A stretch of DNA of 13,950 bases from positions 1 to 13,950 of the forward strand of contig JBBQWZ010000068.1 of the NCBI GenBank assembly GCA_038210135.1. The letters run 5' to 3'. Each line of letters begins with the position of its first letter. The first letter of the stretch is position 1. The position numbers and the translations under genes were made by a program. The notes below the pieces were generated by a model. The model saw only the letters and a program-made list of their open reading frames with translations, had not been told where the DNA came from and ran no database searches. Source of the DNA: JBBQWZ01 sp038210135. GTDB taxonomy: Bacteria > Acidobacteriota > Terriglobia > Bryobacterales > Bryobacteraceae. Shown here piece by piece: positions 6,205 through 13,552 of this stretch.

Positions 6205-8220
6205 ATGTCAATAAACCTCTCCTCTGAGCCGAATGGTCCCATGGAACGGAAACGCGCCGTGGCATTCGCGATCGTCCATCACGCGAATCAGTACATCATT
6301 ACAGACGGCTACTCGAACCGGTGCGGGATCACGTCGGTGGTTGGTTCCGTCGGCGGCAAGCGGGGACTGATCTACATCCTGGAGCTTCACCGCACGTACA
6401 AAATCCCTGCCAACATTCATGTAAGCGGCACCCTGCTGGAATCCCTGGCTTGGTATCAACCGGAATGCCTGACCTTGATTCGTAAGATGCGCGACGAAGG
6501 CCTGATTGAAATTGTGGGCAGCGCCTACAGCCAGAACATCATGAGGTTTTTTGACCACGCATACAACGTGAATCAATTGAATGAACAGCTCGACTTGTAT
6601 CAGACCCATCTTGGTATCGAACCAGGGCACATCAAATCGTTCTGGCCTCCAGAGCGCGTCTGGGATACCGCGCTCATGGCGGGAGTCCTCCGCGATTCGA
6701 CGCTTCGCAACGGCGGATTTGACTGTGTGTTTATCGACGATCGGTTGCTGCTTCCTGTCGCGGGCGAAAACTCCCCGCGCCTACTGTACGACCAAAATCC
6801 GGAATCGCATCCGGAACTTTTTCAGGCCTGCCAGATTCTGGGTGGACAAGGCCTGGTTGCGGTGCCTATAGCAGGGAACCTCCGCCGATGCATTCCGCCA
6901 CGTGACCCGCGACAGCAGCGCGGTGTGGACCACCAGCTACGGTGGGTCGGCTCGCTGGAGCCCGATTTACACGGAGGAGATTTCTTAGCGCTTTATGCCG
7001 ACGATATGGAAAAGCCCGCCGCCGTAGGATGGGATCCCGATGGGCCTTCGCAGTTCGAGAGTTTCCTTCGGTGGCTCAGCGAGTCACCGTGGGTGAATCC
7101 TGTCAAGGTATCCGACTGGCTTGCCAGTTCTCAGTTGGCGGAAGCTAAACATATCGAAGCGGGCACTTACATGGAACTCGCTATCCAATTTGAGGCCGGC
7201 GAAGCGTATGAGAAGTGGTACTTTGATTCCCGGTGGGCCCCCTATCGCGAGTATTTCGCATGGTCCGAAAGTCGTGCGCATTGTCTGAGCGCCCTGGGCG
7301 CCGATCCCAGCTTGATGGAACTAGCCGAAAAGCACTTGCTCGCTTCGAGTTGGGAAACGGCTTGGCATACTCCGGTCGAAGGCGCTCATGGGGATATCAA
7401 CAGCGACGGTGGTCCCAGCGGTTCGAGCCGGACGGTTGCGAGCCATAGCCGCCACGCCGCGATGATCGCCGAAGCCGGGTATTGGATGACGCATAAAGAT
7501 GACCAGTCGCATTGTTACCTGCGTGATGTTGATAATGATGGCGAAGAAGAATTGATTTTAAAGAATCGAGAGTTGTATGCCGTGATATCCCCGAAGGGGG
7601 GCGGTCGGCTAGTGGCTCTCTTCAATGTCGGCGGCGATCGCGGGACCATGGTCGTTGGAAATCCAACCGATGACTGGAATCTTAAAGAACAATTGCACGA
7701 CTATATGGATATACCTCGTAATCATCCCGGCGCTTTTGCGGACGTAGCCTTTGAGCACGATAGTTATGCGGTTGAGATCCCGGATGGGGAGGCGTGCGCT
7801 GTACTACGAAATACCGTGTCAGCCAGCCTCGCTTTCGATCTAATTAAGGAATTTCACCTCGAATTAAACACGATTCGTGTCGAGTACATATTGCCTCGGA
7901 CGCTGTCATCTCTTGATGTGGAATTCGGTTTGTCACCGGACTATTTGAACTTATTAAGAACTGGTCGCGCCGCTTTATCGACTTATGACTCGAATGGCGC
8001 GTGCGGTTGCCGCACAAACAATATTGCTGTATGGGTGAAACCAACGGATCGGGAATCTGCCGATTGGGCAGAACCGTACCAATCAGAGTTTGGTCATGGA
8101 CGCGCACTTAGACTTTCGCTGCGAGGAAAACGGTGTGGTGTAATGATGGGAATCGAGCGACTGACGCCACCAGGCGCGACGCAGACGACAACCGCCACCT
8201 CGATGGAGTTGCAGTCTTGA
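6205..8220 (+). CDS. Glycoside hydrolase family 57-like protein
   Basis: A 671-residue cytoplasmic-looking protein without signal peptide or membrane segments. The N-terminal GH57 (beta/alpha)7-barrel is recognised by AIVHHANQY (22-30, the first conserved region), NIHVSGTLLESL (70-81), FWPPERVWD (146-154) whose E150 fits the family nucleophile, YADDMEK (264-270) whose Asp fits the acid/base, and SWETAWHTP (382-390). GH57 enzymes act on alpha-glucans or alpha-galactosides as hydrolases, branching enzymes or glucanotransferases. Residues about 430-671 form a second domain beginning with DVDNDGEEE (441-449), a DxDxDG calcium-loop-like motif. M13 is an alternative start; neither ATG has a strong ribosome binding site. 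The stop overlaps a TTG start of the sulfotransferase gene. The second half is clearly AT-richer than the first. A broken fragment of a close relative lies at 11175-11532. Exact substrate unknown. Confidence 0.85.
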   Translation: MSINLSSEPNGPMERKRAVAFAIVHHANQYIITDGYSNRCGITSVVGSVGGKRGLIYILELHRTYKIPANIHVSGTLLESLAWYQPECLTLIRKMRDEGLIEIVGSAYSQNIMRFFDHAYNVNQLNEQLDLYQTHLGIEPGHIKSFWPPERVWDTALMAGVLRDSTLRNGGFDCVFIDDRLLLPVAGENSPRLLYDQNPESHPELFQACQILGGQGLVAVPIAGNLRRCIPPRDPRQQRGVDHQLRWVGSLEPDLHGGDFLALYADDMEKPAAVGWDPDGPSQFESFLRWLSESPWVNPVKVSDWLASSQLAEAKHIEAGTYMELAIQFEAGEAYEKWYFDSRWAPYREYFAWSESRAHCLSALGADPSLMELAEKHLLASSWETAWHTPVEGAHGDINSDGGPSGSSRTVASHSRHAAMIAEAGYWMTHKDDQSHCYLRDVDNDGEEELILKNRELYAVISPKGGGRLVALFNVGGDRGTMVVGNPTDDWNLKEQLHDYMDIPRNHPGAFADVAFEHDSYAVEIPDGEACAVLRNTVSASLAFDLIKEFHLELNTIRVEYILPRTLSSLDVEFGLSPDYLNLLRTGRAALSTYDSNGACGCRTNNIAVWVKPTDRESADWAEPYQSEFGHGRALRLSLRGKRCGVMMGIERLTPPGATQTTTATSMELQS

Positions 8221-9209
8221 AGAATCCATTTTTATTTGTATTAGGCTGCCAGCGGTCGGGAACGACGTTATTGCAGCATATGTTGGATAGCCATCCTCAA
8301 ATGGCGGTCATGCAAGAGGCGGGCTGGTTTGGCACCTGGTATGAATTAGGCATGGGAGTTACCCCCGATGGATTTGCGACCCCCGACTTAATATCGAATT
8401 TACTCCGTACTTCAAAGAATATCGATCTTGGCATGAGCGCGGAGGAACTTCTGCAAATGCTGAATGATCACCAGCCGATTTTGTACAGCGATTTTATTTC
8501 GAAAGTGTTTGACCGCTACGGAGCATCCCGCGGGAAGCTACTGTCGGGCACCAAGAATCCCGATTATCTGCGTCATCTTCCTGTTTTGCGCAAGCTTTGG
8601 CCTGAGGCGAAGTTTATTCATATTATTCGGGATGGCCGAGACGTGTGCCTGTGCGCAAGCGATCGGTGGAAAGATAAACAGGGATTCCAAGGGTTTCCAT
8701 TCTTTCTCTACGAGGCCCCCGATCGAATCTTTGACGATTGGAAAGAAGATCCGGTGATGACAGCGGCACTGTGGTGGGAGACGAATGTCCGCCTCGGACG
8801 TGAGTTTGGCAATGCAGTGGGGCCAGAAACCTATTACGAATTGCAATACGAAGCCTTGGTCGATCATCCAAAAGAAGAATGCGTCGGACTTTGTGAGTTC
8901 CTCGGAATCCCCTTCGACAATGCCATGCTCCGCCATGAGGAGAATTTCAAGCCACGTCGAGGACCCAATGGAACTGTACTCCACGCGCGCGTTGGCCTTC
9001 CGGTGACGCCCGGGTTGCGGAATTGGCGCACGGAGATGGAGGGCGCGGAACTAGGACGCTTCGAGGCAACCGCCGGACCGTTGCTCGAAGAGCTCGGGTA
9101 CGAAAGAGGAGCAGCGCAGCCCGCCGGCAAAGATGTAGACGAAGCGGCGAGAATTCGTGGGGCGTTTGCGAGAATTGCGGGAACTCCGTGCGCGCCGCCG
9201 CAAAAGTGA
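8217..9209 (+). CDS. PAPS-dependent sulfotransferase family protein, copy 1
   Basis: A 330-residue sulfotransferase that should transfer the sulfuryl group of PAPS to an alcohol or amine acceptor. The 5'-phosphosulfate loop is GCQRSGTTLL at 10-19 and the 3'-phosphate region is FIHIIRDGRDV at 133-143. The Ser expected eight residues after R138 is Cys146 here (CLCAS), with S148 two positions later. The start is taken as TTG at 8217: it forms TTGA with the GH57 stop, has GGAG eight bases before it, and places the P-loop where the paralogue has it; the in-frame ATG at 8133 would add 28 residues that merely read through the GH57 end. The first third is AT-rich compared with the sulfur genes. It is followed seven bases later by a paralogue, so the pair arose by tandem duplication. 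Acceptor unknown; a glycan is suggested by the GH57 gene. Confidence 0.9.
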   Translation: MKNPFLFVLGCQRSGTTLLQHMLDSHPQMAVMQEAGWFGTWYELGMGVTPDGFATPDLISNLLRTSKNIDLGMSAEELLQMLNDHQPILYSDFISKVFDRYGASRGKLLSGTKNPDYLRHLPVLRKLWPEAKFIHIIRDGRDVCLCASDRWKDKQGFQGFPFFLYEAPDRIFDDWKEDPVMTAALWWETNVRLGREFGNAVGPETYYELQYEALVDHPKEECVGLCEFLGIPFDNAMLRHEENFKPRRGPNGTVLHARVGLPVTPGLRNWRTEMEGAELGRFEATAGPLLEELGYERGAAQPAGKDVDEAARIRGAFARIAGTPCAPPQK

Positions 9210-9216
9210 GCCAGCA

Positions 9217-10176
9217 ATGACCAACCCATTCGCCTTCATCGTAGGAAATCCGCGATCCGGAACTACGCTGCTGCGGCACATCGTAGACAGTCATTCTCAA
9301 ATCGCTTTTCTACTCGAAAGCGCATGGCTCATGAACTGGTTTGAAAAGCGAATTGGTCTTGATGCCGACGGTTTTGTCACTCCCGAATTCGTTTCCACAC
9401 TGCTTTCCAAGCGCCGCCTTTTCAGGGATATTGATCTCGGGCTCACGCCAGAATCGCTTCTCCGCTGGGTTGAGTGTGACGGCGGACTTACGTGGTCAAA
9501 GTTCATTTCGAATCTTTGCGAAAGTTATGGCCACGCGCGTGGAAAACCTCTGGTGGGGAATAAGACGCCGAGCTTCGTGCGGCGGGTCGGTGCGATGCAC
9601 CAACTCTGGCCCTGCGCAAAGTTCATTCATATCATTCGCGATGGACGCGATGTATTCCTCTCCGCTCGAGTCAAATGGAGGGACAAAACCAACTTTCATC
9701 AATTCAGCACGTGGAGCGCAGACAACGTGACGACGATAGCACTGTGGTGGGAATGGAACGTGCGACTCGGGCGAGAAGCCGGGCTTCGGCTGCCTGCGGG
9801 CTTGTACTATGAGATACGTTATGAGCGCCTGGTGGCCGATCCTGAAGGAGAATGCTCCAAGCTCTGCGAATTTCTTGGGGTACCATTTGAAACCGCGATG
9901 CTTCGTCATCAGGATAATTTTCAGGTGAGGCGCCGTCCTGACGGGGAGGTCATCAACGGACGTGTTGCGCTGCCCATCACTCCCGGATTACGAAACTGGC
10001 ATTCCGAAATGACCTCGGAAGAGCTTCAGCGGTTCGAGGGAGCAGCCGGGACTCTCCTCCAAGAACTAGGATATCCCCGTTCTGTAGAGCGTCCCCATCC
10101 GGCAACTTTGGAGCATGCCCTATGGATTCGTAGTCAATTCGAGGGCCGTCCATTACCGCAACGTTGGGGTGCGTAA
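9217..10176 (+). CDS. PAPS-dependent sulfotransferase family protein, copy 2
   Basis: A 319-residue paralogue of the preceding gene, alike along its whole length (shared blocks include SGTTLL, KFIHIIRDGRDV, ALWWE.NVRLGRE, TPGLRNW). The 5'-phosphosulfate loop is GNPRSGTTLL at 10-19. The 3'-phosphate motif is RDGRDVFLS at 141-149 with the canonical Ser149, unlike copy 1. The ATG at 9217 is chosen because it lies seven bases past the upstream stop and aligns with the start of copy 1; an earlier ATG at 9157 lies inside copy 1. No signal peptide or transmembrane segment is seen, so it should work in the cytosol where PAPS is made. It is the last gene of the plus operon and converges on the tauE2 remnant. 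Confidence 0.9.
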   Translation: MTNPFAFIVGNPRSGTTLLRHIVDSHSQIAFLLESAWLMNWFEKRIGLDADGFVTPEFVSTLLSKRRLFRDIDLGLTPESLLRWVECDGGLTWSKFISNLCESYGHARGKPLVGNKTPSFVRRVGAMHQLWPCAKFIHIIRDGRDVFLSARVKWRDKTNFHQFSTWSADNVTTIALWWEWNVRLGREAGLRLPAGLYYEIRYERLVADPEGECSKLCEFLGVPFETAMLRHQDNFQVRRRPDGEVINGRVALPITPGLRNWHSEMTSEELQRFEGAAGTLLQELGYPRSVERPHPATLEHALWIRSQFEGRPLPQRWGA

Positions 10177-10266
10177 CAGAGTGGCATTCGTTTTGCCGCA
10201 CCTCGAAATCGCGCCAAGAGTCACAGGCTCGCGATCAAACTCATATCCCTCCGTGTGCAGCGCTAA

Positions 10267-10379
10267 TCATCTGAGCATGTAATTGTTGCTCTCCTCAGCG
10301 ATGAGTAACGCCAGAATCTGTTCGGTTGTGGGCGGGTACCCCTCAGGCTGCACGCAAACACCGCGCCCAATAACTAGAT
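10267..10379 (-). other. Possible C-terminal gene fragment, family not recognised
   Basis: Directly behind the tauE2 stop, in another frame, the minus strand reads VIGRGVCVQPEGYPPTTEQI and ends NNYMLR followed by TGA. The composition looks protein-like, which suggests the tail of a gene joined to the end of tauE2 by a rearrangement. There is no start and no recognised family, so this may also be chance. Confidence 0.2.
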
Positions 10380-11108
10380 CATCAACTGGAACGCCGAAAT
10401 CAGCAGAACTGCCACAAGTACCAATCTTAGCGCTGGTCGCGGCATCTTGGGCGCGAGGCGCGATCCGACAAGTACACCGGGGATCGACCCGGTCCAGAGC
10501 CATGGAATAACGGTCCATTCGACGGAGCCGAACACGACGTGAAAAGCTGCCGAAACGCTGGCCAGGATCATCGCATGAAAGAGATCCGTGCCCACGGCGC
10601 GCACCGCCGGAAGCCGGTGCGCAAGGATGAGAAATGGCAGAATCAGCAATCCGCCGCCGACGCTGGTGAGTCCAACCGAAATGCCCACGATAACTCCATA
10701 CGCGAGAGTCGTGATGTCGAGGCGGCGGCCGGTCAGCCAGCGGGAGGCAAATTCTGTCTCAGGCACGTCTTTTTGGAACATCCAAACGACGGCGGTCAAG
10801 AGCACAGCGGCGCCAATTACGATCTTCATCCGGTGCGGCGGACCGAGCCTGGCTGACAGGAGAGCGCCCAACGCTCCGGCAGGGAGGCTCGCAACCGCAA
10901 GATGCCTCACGATTCGTAGGTCAACGTGACCCATTTTCCCATGCGCCAGCCGCAGCGACCGTTTTGGTGATCGCGGCGTAGACAAGATCCGTCCCTACGG
11001 CCGTCGCAGGAGGAAGTCCGAGCCAGAGAATCAGCAGTGGCGTCATCAGCGCGCCGCCACCCAGTCCGGTCAATCCGATCAGTTACCCGCCGGAAAGCCC
11101 ACTGCAAT
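10374..11108 (-). pseudogene. tauE2: frameshifted TauE/SafE-type sulfite/sulfate exporter
   Basis: A nearly full-length but inactivated membrane exporter gene. Against the remnant at 2235-2415 the start codon has become ATT (11106-11108). One base is lost near 11083, turning GLLIG into a stop-containing frame, and one base is gained near 10947. The N-terminal half reads LIGLTGLGGGALMTPLL and ATAVGTDLVYAAITKTV; the C-terminal half, in another frame, reads MGHVDLRIVRHLAV, then GLTSVGGGLLILPFL and AVGTDLFHAMILAS, the second internal repeat typical of the family. The C-terminal 203 codons are open from an internal ATG, and an automatic annotation might call them a gene, but they lack the first half of the permease. 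It follows PHP remnants, as tauE follows PHP in the first copy. Confidence 0.8.
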
Positions 11109-11113
11109 CAGAT

Positions 11114-11174
11114 TCAGGCTCGCGTGCATGGGATCGTTTCCGTCAGGCGGCGCAGACCGCTAAGCACCGACCGA
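11114..11174 (-). pseudogene. Tail of a second PHP phosphoesterase gene
   Basis: The minus strand reads RSVLSGLRRLTETIPCTRA and a stop, matching the last 20 codons of the PHP gene (RSVLSDLRRLAETIPRRRA). It sits the same distance before tauE2 as the intact PHP stop does before the first tauE. It is now joined in frame to a GH57 fragment, giving a chimeric open frame of 141 codons (11114-11539). Confidence 0.75.
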
Positions 11175-11532
11175 TTCCCTGCTATGGCACCGCAACCAGG
11201 ACCTTGTCTAGCCAGGATTGGGTAGGCCTGAAAATGCTCCGGATTCGACTTCGGATTTCGGTCGTATAGTAGGCGCGGGGAGTTGTCGCCCGCGACGGGA
11301 AGCAGCAACCTATCGTCGATAAACACGAAGTCAAATCCGCCGTTGCGAAGCGTCGAATCGCGGAGGACTTCCGCCATTAACGCGGTATCCCAGACGCGCT
11401 CTGGAGGCCAGAACCATTTGATGTCCCCTGGCTCAATGCCCGGATGGGTCGGATCCAGGTCGAGCTGTTCATTAAATTGATTCACGTTGTATGCGTGGTC
11501 AAAAAATCTCATGATGTTCTGGCTGTATGCGC
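11175..11532 (-). pseudogene. Internal fragment of a second GH57 gene
   Basis: This 358-base piece encodes SAYSQNIMRFFDHAYNVNQF, FWPPERVWDTALMAEVLRDS, GGFDFVFIDDRLLLPVAGDN and further residues to AIAGN. It matches residues about 106-225 of the GH57 protein at 6205-8220, with many substitutions. It includes the putative nucleophile motif but lacks the first conserved region, the acid/base motif and the whole second domain, so it cannot be active. Near its end the spacing is disturbed (LARQGPGCGAIAGN against LGGQGLVAVPIAGN). It lies on the strand opposite to the intact gene, between a cysN fragment and the PHP tail. The joints are abrupt: GGGAA to PHP at 11174/11175, and GGCA-type microhomology at 11532/11533. 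Confidence 0.85.
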
Positions 11533-11660
11533 TGTTCATTGCCCGTGGGATCGACGATGATAAGGCTCCGTGATCTTGTTCCCGGAGTAGGGTCGAAGAT
11601 CAGCGGCTAATGCGACTCGATCTCGACTTCGACGAATTCATTGAGTGACATTTGGCGCGC
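11533..11660 (-). pseudogene. Third cysN fragment
   Basis: The minus strand reads SLNEFVEVEIESH, then an in-frame TAG where both other copies have the CAG of SHQPL, then PLIFDP and, after a frame change, IIVDPTGNE. This corresponds to residues about 363-401 of CysNC. Wording such as IESH and VDPTGNE is closer to the decayed copy at 11916-13509 than to the intact gene. It continues straight into the GH57 fragment. Non-functional. Confidence 0.75.
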
Positions 11661-11740
11661 GAGCGACGGCTCCGAACGCTGCGCTCACCGAAAACGAAAT
11701 CGCTCGTATCGTGTTCATGATCAAATTTTACTCCTCCTTC
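11638..11740 (-). other. Orphan start of a secreted protein: ribosome binding site plus signal peptide, then truncated
   Basis: On the minus strand GGAGGAG (11731-11737) precedes an ATG at 11716-11718 that encodes MNTIRAISFSVSAAFGAVAR, a typical Sec signal peptide (Lys/Arg-poor but with R5, hydrophobic core, Ala-rich end). After 26 codons it stops at 11638-11640 within the cysN fragment. The upstream part looks like the intact beginning of an unrelated exported protein whose body was lost when the cysN fragment was joined near the GGCGCGC at 11654-11660. An in-frame TTG six bases upstream of the ATG would give better spacing to the ribosome binding site. Family unknown. Confidence 0.35.
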
Positions 11741-11892
11741 GAGGCAACACCGGTAACAACTGGGGGCCCCGGAAGGCGATCAGAGAGAAAGGGTCTTACG
11801 GCCAGCGCTGGCACCGGGTTGCCACGCCACTCGAGACCAAAGTGGAACCGCCGCCCCGAATAACTCGACCTGCGGAGGCTGATGAAGATTAA

Positions 11893-11919
11893 TTAGGGAC
11901 GAGTATGCGGATCGATCAT
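11893..11919 (-). pseudogene. Head of the second PHP gene
   Basis: The cysNC2 stop (11916-11918) overlaps an ATG (11917-11919) as ATGA, exactly as in the intact operon. The frame reads MIDPHTRP and stops, against MIDLHTHT in the intact PHP protein. Similarity fades after about 17 bases. Together with the PHP tail at 11114-11174 it shows that a whole PHP gene once stood here and lost its middle. Confidence 0.55.
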
Positions 11920-13509
11920 GGGTTGGTTGTCGATTCAGGGTGCCCGCGCGGGGATGGCGTCAGGCGATTCTCGACCGCCTTTAGAACTTTCGCGACGCTT
12001 TCCGCGAGTTGTTCCCGATCCGTGCGACACTCCACCTCCGGCGACGCCGGCGGCTCGTAAGGGTCGTCCACGCCGGTGACGTTATGAATTTCGCCGGCCC
12101 GAGCTCGCCGGTAAATTCCCTTCACGTCGCGGCGCTCGCACACTTCGAGGGGCGCGTGAACAAATACTTCGAGAAACTCTCCAATACGCCGGCGCATCTC
12201 GTCGCGAACCGCCGCGTACGGCGAGATGGCGGAAACCAGCACAATCACGCCGTTACGGGTGAGTAATTCCGCAACGAACCCTATGTGCGGCGGACATTTT
12301 CGTCGCGATCCTCTTTACTGAAGCCGAGGCCTTTGCTCAAGTACGTCCGCACGGCGTCCCCGTCGAGCCACTCCACTTTGTGCCCTCGTGCCCAGAGTTC
12401 TTCATAGACCGCCTGACCGATGGTGGATTTCCCCGCCGAGCTCAGGCCAGTTAACCAAACAGTCAAGCCTCGACCCGCGCCCGGGTGTGGACGATGCGCG
12501 TTGCCGCGCTCGGGGAGATTGCCAGATTCGATCATTCCCGCCGCCACCGTTTCATTGCCGGTGGGATCGACGATAACAAATGCTCCCGTAATCTTGTTCT
12601 CGGAATAGGGGTCGAAGGTCAGCGGCTGATGCGACTCTATCTCAACTTCGCCGAATTCATTGAGGGACAGTGTCTCGGCGCGCCGGCGATCCAATGTGGT
12701 GGGATCGATCAGCGCGCAGACTCGCGCGATCCTTGCTAAGACGTAGCGCGTGGTGTGCTTGATCAGATAAGGACGACCCAATTGCATGGGCTGGGCGCTC
12801 ATCCATAAGAGCGTGGCGGTGATTCGTCCGCCGGTCGATGGCAGCGCGAGCGGGTCCACCAGCATATCGCCGCGGCCGATATCGATTTCGTCGGCGAGTG
12901 TTAGCGTCACCGAGAGCGGAGAGGCGGCGGACTCCAACTCCTCATCGCCCACTCGAACGGAGGTGATGACAGTGGTCCGTCCGCCGGGTAGCGCCAGTAA
13001 GGGATCTCCTCGCCGAATTACACCGGCAGCAATTTGGCCCGCATAGCGGCGGGATCCGTCGGGAGCTCGCAGCACGAATTGTACCGGAAACCGCAGGTTC
13101 CGAAAATCTCCGTTGGAGACAATCGGAATGGCTTCCAAGTATTCAAGGAGACACGGGCGATCAAACCACGGAGTGCGCTCAGAGCGCCGCGAGATGTTGT
13201 CGCCATCGAGGGAGCAGGTCGGAACAAAGAAGGGCGCCGGGCAGCCGAGCTTGGACGAAAACAGCGTGAAGTCCCGCTCGACTTGACGAAACGCTTCCTC
13301 GCGGAACTGCACGAGGTCCATCTTGTTAACAGCCACGGCAAAGGTGCGAATCCCCAATAGCCAGGCGATGACCATGTGCCTGCCCAGGTTTGTGGCAGGA
13401 CACCCTTGCGCACATCCATTAGCAGGACAGCCAACGAGGCCGTGGACGCTCCCGTCGCCATATTACGCGTGTATTGTTCATGTCCGGGCGTGTCGGCGAC
13501 GATGAACTA
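11916..13509 (-). pseudogene. cysNC2: truncated, twice-frameshifted second CysNC gene
   Basis: A second PAPS synthetase gene, clearly diverged from the intact one (many substitutions, so not a recent duplicate). It reads from FIVADTPGHEQYTRNMATGA near 13509 to a stop at 11916. Two extra bases near 13380 shift the frame between RKGVLPQT and MVIAWLLGIR. Two extra bases near 12284 shift it again, inside the APS kinase block between DRDENVRR and the downstream SAISPYAAVRDE. The 5' end is missing: similarity stops at 13508-13509, after ADTPGHEQ in gene order, so about 82 residues including the CysN Walker A are lost. The kinase P-loop GLSSAGKST and the lid KGIYRRARAGE remain readable. No single frame can give an active enzyme. 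Confidence 0.92.
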
Positions 13510-13552
13510 ACCTTCCATAACGAAATGAAACGTTTTGACACGTTTTCTGGAG

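Noticed and set aside
6890..6985. Possible frameshift inside GH57, because the +1 frame also reads protein-like
   Set aside because: The annotated frame gives NLRRCIPPRDP followed by YADDMEKPAAVGWD, matching the family order; the other frame is chance.
8133..8216. ATG 84 bases upstream of sulfotransferase copy 1
   Set aside because: Those codons are the GH57 end read in another frame; the TTG at 8217 has a GGAG site and aligns with the paralogue.
10539..10929. Plus-strand frames of 105 and 113 codons opposite tauE2
   Set aside because: Antisense shadows of the former coding sequence with no start signals.
10374..10985. 203-codon frame as a functional TauE exporter
   Set aside because: It lacks the first internal repeat, which is readable upstream in another frame, so it is the back half of a pseudogene.
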